From Telmatactis stephensoni (Eukaryota; Cnidaria; Anthozoa; Actiniaria; Isophelliidae), in assembly GCA_029948255.1 (NCBI GenBank), contig JALIZF010001587.1:248001-312000 (forward strand): DNA of 64,000 nt, read 5' to 3'. The translations under genes were made by a program, and so were the position numbers. The number at the start of each line of letters is the position of its first letter. The first letter of the stretch is position 1. Below, one piece after another: positions 22,865 through 35,777 of the stretch. The notes under the pieces are model-generated. The model saw nothing but the letters and a program-made list of their open reading frames with translations, was not told the DNA's origin and searched no databases.

Positions 22865-25800
22865 GAAAGAAGGAAGGAAGGAAGGAAGGAAGGAAGGAAG
22901 GAAGGAAGGAAGGAAGGAAGGAAGGAAGGAAGGAAGGAAAGAAGGAAGGAAGGAAGGAATTTAAAAGAAAAACTGTTTGTTGCACGGCGTGGAGTTCTAT
23001 TTGAGGTCCTTGCTTTTTGTCCCTATACATTGAATACTTTTCTTGACTAGCTTCGAAAACATACCATGAAACGTTGATCATCATCGAGGAAGACCATCAG
23101 ATGTTCTGCACTGATATCACAGTGCAGGATATTGCTATCATGCATATATACCAAACCAGACAATGCCTGCACCAACAGTGGAATTATGTCTTTAGAAGTA
23201 CAACGTTTGACTAACACCCAGCTGAGTAAGTTTCCTTGCTCAGAATTCTCTGTCATCTGAAAGCGCAAAATATAATAATAAAATAAATAAATAAAAAATA
23301 AAACCTATTGAATTATGAGTTATTTAGCTTGGGTCTACTTAGTGTCTATACGACTGCGCGTTTAGCCACTTTTAGCGATTAAATATACAATTGTTACTAT
23401 TATATGATTTCTTTTTAATCAGTGCGCCAAGTATAGGAGGAGCAGGAAGAAGAGCTAACATCCGTGGTCGGCCCTCCCCCGTTTCCAGAGAGCCGGCCAC
23501 GAAGGCTAGAGGAAAAGAAGGACTAGGAGTAGGAGGAGAAGGAGGTGGATGAAGAAGACAACGAGGAAGAGTAGGGGAGGAGGAGGAGAAGGAGGAGGAG
23601 AGGATTTCGGAGATATGAAACCGAGGATAATATAGCCTACCAGTGCCATGTCTCTGCCGCTGTAATCATCGATCGACAACACCTTTACAATATGTTTATG
23701 ATCGAGGTCTCTTAGCTTTTTCAAATCCTCTTCTTTGGTTTTCTCAACAAGTTCCCTTATCTGAGGAATCTGAAAACAGCGATAAAATTGGGTATAATTA
23801 CGAATTATTAGCCATTTGCACTAAGAGGGGAAATGAGCAGGAGGGGGTAAATTGAATGATTTTAGAAGTAGAAATATCATATTCCCCTCAATATTCAGAG
23901 GAAAGCTTGCTTTTTTACTAATATCAAGGCACTCTTTCCACTGAGTTTTTTCCACTCCTGTCGTCACCGCAGCCATCTGGTGCGAACTTAACAAGATTTC
24001 GTATTGGCGTCGTTTCTGATGATAATGATTGAAACCTGTTGGGGTTGTACTCACGTGCGAATTGCGAGTGTGGGTGATTTCTCTCCTAACAACGCATCTT
24101 TCATTCATACTTCAACTTCATTGTATTTCAGCAATACGTGGCCTTTCATTACAAATTGGTCGCAAATAGGCTGATCGATCTAATCTGCAATAAGGTCAAC
24201 TTACCCCTCTGATATTCTGAAGAACTGGGATGTCATTTTGGAGTGTTGGGGAACCGTAGAATCCAAGAATCTTGGAACGTTCAATGTTATCCAAAGCAAC
24301 ACAAGAGCTCAACTACACATAAAAATACCAATAAGTATACAATGTGTAAGCTGTATTATATCTTTTTTATCAAGCTAAAGAAGGTAAACTACTGTCATAC
24401 TATCTTGCTTGTCTGCCGCACCAGTGCATTCTTGGACGGTTAACTCGGTTAAATAACACCGACGAAAAGAACAACAGACTATAACGCCTTTTGTCCGGTG
24501 TAAATATATAAAAATAATGATGTAATAAATTTATAATGTGTTTATTCAAACCGGTGTTACTAAACGGGCTTTTCAAGAATGCATTGCTACAGTAGACAAG
24601 CGATATAGTCTGTAGTAAACTGGAAGCGTTATGGGATAATATAAATTAAATATATATAAGTTGAATATAAATTTTTGATATTCAGTTACCTGCGAGTGCT
24701 TCCTGTCCTGCTCTAAGAGAGGAGGTAGTTCTGCAGAAGGCATATCAGCATCTTGGAATAACACGCACACATACACGCAGTTAAATTTCGAATAATTACA
24801 AAAAGTTATGGCAAAATCGAATCATCGCGGTAGAGCGCTTGTCATACCGGAACAAATCAACCGAGGTTAGACCCTTACCTGTATTTTCCAACATATCATT
24901 GGCGGCCTTCAATTCTGCCTTCAAAGTATCCAAATCGGGTCTGTCTTGTGGGTCCTGTCGTTGCCATTTTTTGATGATTGCAGAGATTTGCTGCGGAATG
25001 CAATTTTCCTCGGGTAATCTTCCACCCTTAAGAACCTGAGAAACAAGTGTAGATAAAATAAGAGTTTCATTCTCAAACACCTACACTGAAACAACAATCA
25101 AACTATTTTCTTTTTCGGCATCGCAGGCAATATGGAATACATTAATTACTTTCCACTAATTTGTATGTCTCCGGTGGCTTTCCTTTGAAGAAAAACTAAT
25201 ATTCCTATAGTAGCGGTAACGGAATCATTTGTCATTGGTTTACATTTTAAGGAGACTTTTAGGTAATGTTTAGGGAGTTGTATTTAAGTAAACTCTTAAC
25301 TCAAAGTTCAGAAAATGAAAGTTTGGCCATAACATAAAATTAAAACTCGAGAACTCGTAAAGTAAGAGAAATACTCAGCTACGCCTTGTATCCCCAAGCT
25401 CGCTTTTCGCGTTTTCTACTGCATCTCCAGTCGTTTTTAAGATTACAGTACAGGGACATGCATGCATGCGGGTTTTATATTGCGTAAATACATGGAAATT
25501 TCTCTAAAAAAGAAGGTCTTACATGACTTCTGATAGTTTCTGTCTCATCATCCTTTACCCAATTGTAGGGTGTAACACCATAGGTGTGGACTTCAAAGAG
25601 TAAATATCCCAATGAAAACACCATGGACTTCTCTGAATATCGACCATCAGTCATGGCTTCTGGGGCTGCGTGACGCATGGATGTTTCATCAAGTTGAGAG
25701 AGGTACTCGTAAACATGGGTCTATAGGAAAAAAGAACTCAATGTATTAATGCACTTTTTATGTATGATACCTTTGACACTGTTTTTGGGAAAGCTTTCAC

Positions 25801-28800
25801 TCTTAAAATTATAGTGAAAAACTTGTAAGCATCTCATTCTGATGGAATCAGTTGTGTTTGTTTCTCTTCTATTTCTCACAGTATATCCATTTTCCAGATA
25901 AATGTGGAAAAGTGCGTTCCCTAAAACAGTCTATTTGTTTTATATATTATATTTATTTATAACATTCATCGAAACATTTCAACCAATCATAGCGCGATTG
26001 AGATTCAATGACGTCATTTATGTGTATGTACTGTAATCACACACGGCTTTCGACCAATCAGAGCGTGCGTAATATACTAATTGTAATTGGTATACTACGC
26101 GCGCTCTGATTGGTCGAGAACCGTGTGTGATTACACTACACGTGTCAGTATATATTTTTCGAAATATTCCAACCAATCAGAACGCGCGTAAGATTCTGTG
26201 ATCCCATTTGTGCCTACTTACTATAATTATGCATTGTTCTCAACCAATCAGAAAAGAGCGTAATTTAAGGAATAAAAACGGTTTCCCGTGTTTGATAGCA
26301 GATTAAAACACACGTGATGTTGGGAGAACACGAGAGAGCGTAGTGGAAGCACGAGCCGTAGGTTAGTTAGTTATTTTTATAAGTATAGGAAATCGCACGA
26401 TCTTGAGTACAATTCGGAATTAATAGGTACGAGTAATGTTTTGAAAGTTCTCAAAATAGGACGAGCCTTTAGGCGAGTCCTATTTGAGAGTTTTCAAAAC
26501 ATTATGAGTAACTATTAATTCTGAATTGTACGAGAAGATCGTGCGATTTTTTATTTATAATACACTATCGTTGCCATAGCGACTTAATAGGTACTCTACA
26601 GAGTACAATTAACGATATAATTGTACTCCTCTCGTCCAATCAGAATCGAGTAATTTTGTATAGTGTATTATAAAATAACTAATTTTTATAAAATAACTAA
26701 CACGCAAATAGACGAAAATAGGAAAAAGAAAACACCAGCGAAAAATCAAATTGACGTGAGCGTGTTTGATGCTCTCATCAAACACGGGTTTTCAGCCAAT
26801 CAGAGCGCGCGTTATATAAGAGTTATTTTATTCTTGGGGTGCATGTGACGTCACGGCAGCCATCTTGGTTGACCTTCAACAAAATATTTCTCATTAGCGT
26901 TTATTGTTTGGTCATCCAACATGGCTACCGCTTCATTGTCTTTGGATTCATGGATGCACCCCAGCAATAAATACCATTTATTGTATGATTGTTAAATGTG
27001 TGAGCGTCTATACCTCTTCGTTGTAAGTCATTTCTCGCAAGGCTTGGAAACCAGTGATCCTACAAATTTTGTTCTTCCCAACTAATATTTCATGAGAAGT
27101 TACGGCCAGATGGACTAATCGCTGTTGGTTGATGTAAATCAAGCCATCTACTACCCCAATTACCATTTGTATCAAAGTGGAGGGGTTTGGCATGTTTTGG
27201 ATGTCTGATCTGAATTGAAACAGAAGACAAAGATTATCAAATAGAGAAGAGTAAGACAGAGACAAAAAGAGAATAGGAAAGACGACTGAAACAAATCCAC
27301 GTTGTGCACGTTGTGATTTTGACTGAAAACAAATTGGCTTGTCGGACGTAGCAATAGTAACTAAGAAGTTGTGGAACCATGAATAAAGAATAATAATGGA
27401 GAACTAAACAAAATTATCAGGAACTTCACTACAAGTTAAGGCAAACCTTGTGCTTTGCAGGAACTGCAATAGAGTGCTTAAATGGTACTCGGTGATCAAA
27501 TGGTAGGGTTCAGCTGACGTGTCGTAAGCAAATACTTTGAGAATATTTGGATGACTGCACGAGTTCAGACGTCTCAGAAAGTAGGCTTCTTTGAGATGGT
27601 TCTCGTACTGCTTATTTTGCTCTTTTTCATCTCTGCGTCGTGCTTCATCAGCTAAGACTTTGTTTGAAAGCAAAAGCTATATCAATAGAGGGAATTCGTA
27701 TATCGCACTTTTGATTTACATGCTAATAAGCTTTGAATATTCTAATGAGCTGTACTACATATACCTTGCGAAAACTAATTCAAAAATAACTGCAGAACAC
27801 AAGTAACTGTAAAATGTACGTAAAGGGAAATAAAATAAGTTCAAAGTCAGTTATCCTTTCAGGATCGGAAAAACAAAACAAGCTAGAATAAAAATCGATC
27901 GCTTACCTAGAGAAGAAATCTTTACCATTGCTTCTTCGCCTCTGAAAACAACCTTGAAGAGAGCTTTTGTTTTGTCTTTGCCAATGAACTGGAAGTTGTT
28001 TAGCGACATTTGCTTTCTATACCGTGTTGACTGAAGAAACGTCATGGACGATTTCGGTGTAGTGACTTTTTCTTCTAAATGTTTCATCATCAAAGGTCGA
28101 ATGGTTTTTGCAGGCCCCCAGAAACATCGCTCTAGACTTTGATCTACGAAAACTTTTTCTGTGGAGTTTCTGCCGTCTTTGCTGTTGAATTGTTCCGCGT
28201 AGAAACAAAGAGAAGCGCACGCTTCCTTTCGTGTAGCTAAAACAAAAAGTTGTTGCAAAAATATATCAACAAGAGCGCTTTTTATTTTCGGTAAATAAAT
28301 TATTACTCAACTTACCATAATCCTTGTTGTTCATCACTATATTTTCAAGAACATCACCCAAAAATATTCCTGTTTGCCAAAATGCTTGTTCATCCCAGTG
28401 TCCTGGCTTAATTTTACTCACAAGAGAATGTTTTAGATCGCTCTCTCTCTTTTCGCTGTAATGTTCCACAAGACCTCTCAGAACTGAAACCATCTTTGGA
28501 TTTTCGTGAATCTGCAAGAAAATTAATCTTTCATTTAATTTACTGATATTATAATTAAGGGGTGGGCACAAACTTAACGTGCAACTGTTGGGTTTTCTCA
28601 TATTAGATAAACACGCAACACATTTGGTTGCAGAAGGTTTTTATCAGAGCTAGCGCGCGCGAAAATTTCAGTCTTCTACTTACGAATTTGTACAACAAAT
28701 TCACTTTCTGCACTTTAAACCTACCTGAGGAATAAGACATAAAACAACGACATGCAAGTCGAACCAGCCGCTTTCGTCGGAATAGACTTTTTTAACAAAT

Positions 28801-31800
28801 TTCTCAATGTCTTTGCCTCTTTGCTCTTTTCCTACCAAGTCATCCAAGTCATTTTGATTGTGTTCTTGCAAACTAAAAACAAATAGGAAAATCAGTGAAA
28901 ATTCTCTTTTTAATAAAAACTAAAGAATTAATATACAGTAATACATGTATTAAGTGGACCTTTATTAATCGAACATCCCATAATTATTAAGTGGAAATAT
29001 TCTTCACATGTCTAATGTAAATTGTGCCGGACACCGAAAATACAAGTCTATTTGGTGACTTTCTGTTGGTAGGAAGTGGACAAAACTTTTTCACGTCTTC
29101 AATAGTTGTCTGATGACAATTATTTGCTTGAACAGAAAATGCTCAAGCGTGACCAAAAACTGTCTAAAATTCCCTTTAACGTTTGATTCATAATGAATTT
29201 TGATGAATATTTCCTGATAACCTATTTTATTTGTTTGGAACAATTTGAATGAAATTAAAAGTGAATTATGAACTAACCCAAGACTCTTATTCAGCGGATA
29301 CCTTCTATAAAGCGGACGCCGAGTCCCAAGGTGTACGCTTAATAGAAGTACTACATGACCAGCAACACACGACCAGAACACTGGCCTCCACGCGTGCGCG
29401 TCCTTTTCATTAGAAAGTCGACTTCTGGAGGAATTATATGTGTTGCCTCGGCCGGCTTTGGGCTATTAAGGAACCAAAGAAACGACCACGCAGGCGTCGC
29501 GCACAAGGTCTTGATACGAGCACCGTTTTCTACATACAACTTTCATGCTGTAATGAGCTCCCTCCCCCTTGACAAGAGAACTCACATTACGTTGTATTGG
29601 CAGCTAATAAACCTTACCAATTGAGAAAATCCATGAAATGAGTCTGCCTCTTTGGTTGCTTGAGTGATTCCTTTGCCTGTCTTATGCAAGCGATAGCATA
29701 ACGAGGTCGAGCCTTTTCCTTGAACGGGGTTTCATCCTTTAAAGAGTACAGATTTTTATACAAATCCTTGACATTGCCCTCAATGTCCTTCCATGCTGAA
29801 ATGGACAATTTTCTTTGCTTGATTAGAACTAGCAGCCTAACCAATACACGACTGTATACATACACTCGAAATCCTTGAACGTCTAGATCGAATACTGCGT
29901 TTGCGTGAAGGATTTCTCCCACGATGCCGGAGCGAGTCACTTTCTCGCTTTCCAAGACGAAGCTTTTGAAGCTCTCATCAGTCTCGTATCGGGCCTTGGA
30001 CAATACATCAAGGATCAAATGCAAAGCATAACGATTGACTTCGGAGTCGTTGCTACAGCAAGCAAGAGATGGGAGGATCTTCAAGACTTCTGGAGACGAA
30101 CAGGTGTTCTTCTCTAATCTTGTTTCCATGTAAGGTAAAGCGGAATGAAGAAAAAACTGCTGCAACAATTGTCGTCGTTCATGTGACTGTGAAGTTTTGT
30201 ATTCTTCAATAATATGCCCAGGGTTTTTGACAAAATCTTCACTGTTTAGTTCAGGTGTTGCTTCTGTGAATAAAGAGAATTTTTCTTTTATTTATATTTC
30301 CTTTATTTAGAAAACTTAATCCTTGGAAAGTACTGGACCAGCGAGAGGGAAGGTGGGGAGACAGACGACAGGCAGACAGACAGACAGACAGACAGACAAG
30401 CAGATAGACAGACAGTCAACATTTATCAAAATTTGCAGTTAATTATTCGGTTTCAGATGTCAGATTCAGGTATAAACCTATTTCAAACTGAAAGCGATAT
30501 CGGGCCAAATCCCTATAAATAAAATAAATAAATCATCTACAGCAGATCCTCGTAGTGGCTATTCTTCTGCTGCCACTCACACTCAGTTTGACCTCATAGC
30601 ACCAAAGAACTTCATTTGATAATGTTAAAAATCAACACCAAAGCTCAATAGAACAATGTTTGATGCTCCCTTTCTGTCTAGTCGCGCATAGGTTTAGGCC
30701 TCTCAGCTCGTCGGACAACGTTCTTTAAAATGGGTATATATGAACAAGTATTGAAATAACGTTTCAACGTTACCTGGAGGATAAATGGAGATGCCTCTGA
30801 TAGTTACAGGTTTCCAAGGTCCTCGAGTTTGCCGTCCTGTTGCCGAGTAATAGAAATCCCCAAAAGCACTGTAACGTCGACTGGGCTGCGCATGCTGAAC
30901 TGGGTGGTCGTAGACATTCTCATAAGCGGCATTGGTGCTTCCTTCTGCAAACAATAAAATAACTGCAGCAATCACGAGATTATGTAACTAAGATGTCTTC
31001 GCGATGTGCTTGGCGCTTAAGCTAATGTGCGTGATTTTAGTAACTGCAGGGCGTTGACGCCATCGCAAACAAACAATGAAATTTCATTGCCGAAGGAAAA
31101 ATGTAAAAAATAATATTCGATTGTTTGAGTGGTATATGGCGCCTTCCCGTTACTAAAAATAACCTTAAGCGCCTAACTCATTGCGCAGACATCAATCCTC
31201 CAATTTAATTCGCTCTCTTGCTAATATCATGCATGGTCTCTTACTGCACTTCGACACTGGACACACAAACAACCCGTGCCTTGGCGAATTCGAATTTTGG
31301 CTAAACTTAATAACAAGAACAGCTGCAACAGCTATTTCTTCAAATTTTAAAGGGGGATCCGAATAAAGCGAAAAACATGAAATTCCTTCCTTCCTTCCTT
31401 CCTTCCTTCATTCCATCTTTCTTTTCCCTTGTTTTGTTATTCATAGTCCTATTCAATACTGATACCTGTTGTAGGCTGTGTTTGAGGAGGTTGTACATTG
31501 TTATAGTAGACCGTCTCATTAATATGGTTTGTCTCTGAACTAGCACTCAGCACTGTTGAACAAAAATTGCATTTGTATACTTTTAGAGCAAACATATAGG
31601 CTATCACATTAGAATTACGTTACTCAAAAGGCAACTACATGATAGCTACTATAACTACTATATTACTATAACTCTCTACACTATGAATATTTCGACTGCA
31701 GTCATTGTATCTTCTACGGTTCAAGATCACATGACTTTTGAGGGTATCAATGAGGTCGTGGCCTCAGCGGCTAATGGGTTAATATTTTGCCTTTTATTAA

Positions 31801-33663
31801 ATGTTCATTTCATTTTCGAAGGTAATAAAACCAATTTTCATCAATGAATAATACATTTTAAGGTCTTAGAACTCTTATGCTGGCGCACAAGAATCAGGTC
31901 TCTATATTTTTGGTACCAAAGCCGCCACTCAAAAAAGCTATAAAAATTTTTTTCTTGGTACTTTCAATATGAAAAATTGTTGCTCGCAAAAAAGTTTTAC
32001 TTTTTTTTCTAATTTTACACCTAACGGGTAAATTTTTGGCTGTTTTAGGGCTAACGCTTGACCTTATCGATACCATCGCTTTTGCTTGAGCGCATACAGC
32101 GTCATGCAACGAAGTTGTCGGTAGTTCCAGGCTCCTCTCGGATGCAACAGGAACTCGCTTCCGAATTGTCGGTAGTTCAAAGGCTCTTCCGAAGGAATTA
32201 ACGCGAATCGCCCTCAGAATGAGGTTCCAATATTCTAGCGTCAGCGTTAACAGATGGAAGATTACGGGATATCAGACCATATATATATCTAAACAGAATT
32301 GAACCTGGCCCCAAACTGAACCACTTTGACGAAGCGAGATTTGCATGATGTGCAGGGTAAATTGAAAAGACTTGCCGCAATTTACGAGTTGTTGCATTTG
32401 AAAGGAGCCTGAAACGTCTGAAACGACTGACAACTCGAAAGCGAAACTAGAGAAAGAAATCAGCGACCCTTATCGGCTTCCGTGTAGGTCAAGACAGGAC
32501 TTTTCATGAACCGTCACGCCTTCATGTACATCGACAGGAAGTTGAATTAATTGTTTTGTTTTTGCGTTTTTATCCGGGACAGTCCCACAAAATCAATTCA
32601 TAAAATTAGGTAATTGATTGACAGTTCCAATATTTTAGCATTAACAGATTGTAGATTACGAATATATAAGAACTTAGCTTAACAGAAATTAGTTAAAATC
32701 GGTGATTCTTTAGCTGGCCCCATTTTTACGAAGATAAATTCCCATGATCTACAGATTAAATTTGAAAGAATTGCTGCAATTTCCGAGTTGTCGCATTCGA
32801 GAGGAGCCTGAAAAAATTAAGTAATACTTGATAAAAACAGGTAAATCAATTTTATGAATTCTTTGGCTGGACGCAGAAATGGACCAGAAATGAATATTCG
32901 GCTAAGAAGTCTTGATCAGTGAGAATTTTTGTACGTAAAGAAATATAAAGAACATTATTTGATGATTCAATGACTAACTCCCTGAGTGTTCAATATCATT
33001 ATCGTACTTTTGTAGCCGGGTTTTGTAGCTTCAGAGCGACTTAGATTCGTGAAACACTAATAGGGCCATACGCGCATTAGGAGAGTGTAATAATTCCGAT
33101 GCCTTCTTCATGACTACTGTCTGATTAAGACTGATCAGTTTAAAAAAGTGCTGTTAAATTAGATTATGATGTCAATAAAGTATTCTTACGGACTACTTGG
33201 CTGAGGAAAAAAACGTTAGGATTTCCACTCGGAATTAAATTTGTAAACACGCTAAGCGAGAAGTAATATAATTTTCGCAAAGACAGAAAAGAAAGCTGTT
33301 CTGGTATTTACTTCCTTGTGGGTTGACCAGCGCATCGTTGGCATTTCTATTAGGGTTTTACTCTCGATATAGCCAAATAAAAATATTTTCAGTTCATTTC
33401 AGTGGTGGCTTTGCTCTTTGCAGATGTAAACATGCAAATAATTTTTTTTTAAATCCGAATGAACTATTGTCAGATATTGATTGATCTTTCAAACAACCAG
33501 GAAAAAATCAAATGAACAATATTACCACTGCATGCCACCAAAAGAGCAGTCAGTACATCGACCTCATCAAGAACACATCGAATATGATGCACAACTTACA
33601 CTCTTCGTAGATGTCGTCTTCATAGTCCTCCATGGTATAGATCCCTTCATAGTCGTCTTCCAT
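18837..33663 (-). CDS. K2: tandem dual-pseudokinase scaffold protein, 22 exons
   Basis: Exons: 33663-33600, 31552-31466, 30944-30774, 30263-29618, 28872-28725, 28511-28316, 28236-27907, 27651-27447, 27209-27014, 25720-25523, 25035-24879, 24751-24690, 24312-24205, 24015-23968, 23769-23641, 23256-23065, 21956-21874, 21746-21587, 21269-21124, 20638-19977, 19863-19772, 19163-18837. All are GT-AG, the frame closes, and the total is 4407 nt (1468 aa). Order: acidic Tyr-rich start (MEDDYEGIYTMEDYEDD), short Tyr motifs, helical region (about 108-437), kinase-like domain 1 (about 500-800), domain 2 (about 821-1108), Tyr/Pro-rich tail. Domain 1 keeps a beta-3 Lys (MVKISS) and an APE-like APEA but has HLA for HRD and TGF for DFG. 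Domain 2 keeps the HCD Asp but has His for the loop Asn, SRL for DFG and MAAIP at beta-3. Likely role: tyrosine-phosphorylated adaptor. No transmembrane segment was noticed. Least certain exon: 24015-23968 (weak donor). Confidence 0.8.
19208..19449. mobile_element. MITE in the last K2 intron
   Basis: AGGGGGTGTTTACATG at the left end is inverted as CATGTAAACATCCCCCT at the right. Inside, TAGGATGAT/ATCATCCTA motifs recur in both orientations. It is fully intronic. Confidence 0.8.
19544..19713. repeat. Poly-C run and (ATG)n microsatellite in a K2 intron
   Basis: Twenty C residues at 19544-19563 and about 63 bp of ATG/GAT repeats at 19651-19713 lie in the intron before the last exon. Both are likely length-unstable and prone to assembly error. 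Confidence 0.9.
21124..24312 (-). other. K2 pseudokinase domain 2
   Basis: Seven exons cover residues about 821-1108. The C-helix region reads EEDLKKLRDLDHKHIVKVL, a typical kinase pattern. The catalytic loop is LHCDISAEHLM (Asp kept, Asn changed to His), DFG is replaced by SRL, and the segment at beta-3 has no obvious Lys. SSDVWQFCIMCYVLY matches the alpha-F region SDVW. Intron positions around SRL, the APE-equivalent (NPPEVIE) and the tail junction match K1. Confidence 0.75.
22587..22961. repeat. (AAAG)n/(AAGG)n purine array in a K2 intron
   Basis: About 375 bp of GAAA-type repeats with GGTA interruptions pass into pure GAAA and then GGAA. The Lys/Glu/Arg-rich and Phe/Leu/Ser-rich open frames are repeat artefacts. 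It lies in the intron between the catalytic-loop exon and the SRL exon. Confidence 0.97.
24879..28236 (-). other. K2 pseudokinase domain 1
   Basis: Five exons cover residues about 438-799. Beta-3 is EEAMVKISS (Lys near residue 543). The C-helix end and beta-4 read SHPNILKVFAYD. The catalytic loop RLVHLAVTSHEILV lacks the Asp (HLA, residues about 649-651), and CRITGF stands for DFG. RHAAPEA resembles the APE segment, and RQDPQDRPDL carries the conserved Arg near the domain end. The group resembles tyrosine kinases. Confidence 0.75.
25960..26850. repeat. Cluster of palindromic MITEs in a K2 intron
   Basis: AACCAATCAGAGCGCG-like motifs occur several times in both orientations (about 26053, 26101, 26173, 26795). 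ACGCGCGCTCTGATTGGTCG pairs with the copy about 50 bp upstream. A near-perfect palindrome occupies about 26391-26549: AATCGCACGATCTTGAGTAC is matched by GTACGAGAAGATCGTGCGATT, centred near 26470. All are intronic. Confidence 0.75.
29618..30263 (-). other. K2 N-terminal helical region (largest exon)
   Basis: Residues about 108-323. The sequence is rich in Leu/Lys/Glu with predicted helices and no recognisable named domain. Its pattern FFLHSALPYMET ... PEVLKILPSLA parallels K1 FILQELLPYIEG ... GDFLEVLAKLS, which supports a shared, unnamed N-terminal domain in both paralogues. Confidence 0.65.
30363..31413. repeat. Short microsatellites in K2 introns
   Basis: (CAGA)n lies at about 30366-30411 and (TTCC)n at about 31381-31413. 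A fragment related to the 8974-9125 MITE lies at about 31149-31240. The exon at 30944-30774 falls between them. Confidence 0.8.
31553..33599. other. K2 first intron
   Basis: About 2 kb lie between the 64-nt first coding exon and the second. I see no further exon. The sequence near 32130-32820 contains a diverged repeat (GAGAGGAGCC / AAAGGAGCCTGAAA, TTGTCGGTAGTTC twice) and is otherwise unremarkable. Confidence 0.5.
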
Positions 33664-34445
33664 GGTATTGCTGATTATAAACGTTTTACTCACTTGTTCA
33701 GTTTTATATAAGGTGCCGATGATGTCATGCTAATTCACGGGAAATTCCCTTTAAACTGGGGAAATTCACGGGAAACCCCCGGCCCATATATGTTTCAGAC
33801 GTAACATGGCAATGGCGTTGCGTGACATAAACACTGCTGGACTATGAGTAACGCTTTCTCGTAAGTAAGTTGAAGTAAGATACTAAGTAGCCTGGGGTAA
33901 GTACTAAGATTGGATAGCGGTTTACGCTGAAAATGGATAAAGTTATACTAGTATATTAAAACTTTAGAAAAATATAATTGTCAATCCACCAACAACACAA
34001 CTCTTCGCGTAGCTCCTGCAATCTGTTATGCCGTAATGAATATGGATGATAAATCAAAGTTGCTGTCCCTGCATATTTATCTAGGGAATAGTCCCATAAA
34101 ATTTATAGGCATTGTGTGACGAGATTAATAGACTCAAGTCTGCAATAGAATTAAAGGCAATATTTTATACTGTAAGTGTAATCCACATTAGAGGAAGCAT
34201 AGTTAATAATAACTAGCCGTTTCTAACAGAAAGTGAAGTGCTGCGAGCTGATTAGTACTGGGAAGCATAGTTAATAATAATTAACTATGGCGGAAGCAAT
34301 TTCAGGATTTATTTCCGATAGACAATAGTAATACCTACTTAATATTGTGCTGAGTCGTAAATCAGTTTACTTATGATCTCTTGATCAGCGTTACCGTAAT
34401 CCATTCCTTGAGATTCTTATATAATTAAGCCTAGCCAAATCCTTT

Positions 34446-34834
34446 TGAAATACATCACATAAATAAACGTTTTACATAAATATTTCTGCATAAAATCAAC
34501 TCCTCTCTGAGAATTAAGCAATTCAAATTTGAAAATGCAAATGAATGACGTCAAAGCAGGAATTTGCTTGATTTTGATTCTAGTTCTGAAACAAGTGCAT
34601 TTCAGCTAAGTAGCAAAATTATATTACTCACCATACCTTGTGCTTTAGCAATGTTTTGCAAATAGAAAAATAGTATAAAATTCGTATCTAGTGTATTTGT
34701 ATATTTAATAATTCCTGCTTTGACGTCATCTCATTTGCATTTTCAGATTTGAATTGCTTAATTCTCAGAGAGGAGTTGATTTTATTCAGAAATATTTATA
34801 TAAAAAAACGTTCAGTATTTATATGATGTATTTC
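34446..34834. mobile_element. Inverted-repeat element upstream of K2
   Basis: ATAAAATCAACTCCTCTCTG near 34491 pairs with CAGAGAGGAGTTGATTTTAT near 34769, and GACGTCAAAGCAGGAATT pairs with AATTCCTGCTTTGACGTC. The ends GAAATACATCA / TGATGTATTTC are inverted too. A partial relative (AAAATCAACTCCTTTCGGAG) occurs at about 43605 in a K1 intron. Confidence 0.8.
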
Positions 34835-34939
34835 TAGATTCAAAAGCATTAAACAAACTTTTGGTCATAACTTTTTAGAATCGCATGCAATTTCAATAAA
34901 ATGTTGGGAACTTTTTGCTGAAAGGGGATATTGTTTTAA

Positions 34940-35777
34940 GGTTGGTGCCTACTATTGTCCGCGCGCACTGCTTTCTGCGCATGCAAAAACACTGAATTTT
35001 TGTCGGTAAAGCAATCGTAAAAGCAAGGCCTTTTTACGACTTTTTGAAAAAATAAACTTACAGAATTAAAGGAAAACCATTTAGCCTCTCCTGTGTTTGA
35101 ATGAAATTCACAGTTGATAAATAGAACCTGAGTTACAACGCCTGTTTTGACTATCATTTCTACCAGAAACGATCTGTTTTCGCCGCCATCTTGAAAATTT
35201 CCCACAATGCATTGTAATTCGCTCTACTTTCCGGGGAGGGCTAGGGAATTTTTGATCATTTTCGCGAATTCTGATCAGTTTTCGCGCGTTTATCGGCAAA
35301 TAACTTTCTAAATCGCACGGATACCCCTATTTTTTATTTCTGTAAATTGTAAAGTGGAGATTAACCTACTATTTTAAAATACTTTTATGAATTTAAAATT
35401 GAAACTTGATTGCAAAAATTGGACTTTTCATTTGGCGGTCATGAACCAAAACAGGTCTAAAACTAGTAAAAAGTCATTGAAAAAAATTGTTATTCTGGTT
35501 TTTCATATTTCGTATGGCATTGACAAGTAAGAGAATTGTGTTGTAAACGTTTTATTAAAAGAAAGTTTGACATTTTTTCAAAATATGGGGTATTTATGAT
35601 TTTTTCTTTGGGCCTCTCGAATAGGCAGATTTTGCAACATTTGATGGCGTGTAACTCATAAATATGCACGGTGACCCCCAATTTTTTCCTTGGATTCTAG
35701 CTCCCTATGATGGGTTCTTTGATATCCATGTGGTTTTTGGCCAAAAAAAATTACCTTCCCATTAGTAGGCACCAACC
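34940..35777. mobile_element. 838-bp TTAA-flanked DNA transposon, copy 1 (piggyBac-like MITE)
   Basis: The element begins GGTTGGTGCCTACTA and ends TAGTAGGCACCAACC, with TTAA on both sides (34936-34939 and 35778-35781). TTAA target duplications are the hallmark of piggyBac-type elements. It is non-autonomous: the two small open frames do not resemble a transposase. Copy 2 at 37122-37959 is the same length and inverted. Confidence 0.88.

Noticed and set aside
22486..23084. Open frames of 172 and 183 aa rich in Lys/Glu/Arg and Phe/Leu/Ser
   Set aside because: They arise from the AAAG/AAGG microsatellite in a K2 intron and only include short non-repeat ends.
34936..35299. 63- and 89-aa open frames repeated identically at 37600-37963
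   Set aside because: They lie inside the two copies of the 838-bp TTAA element. Identity reflects recent transposition, not conserved coding.
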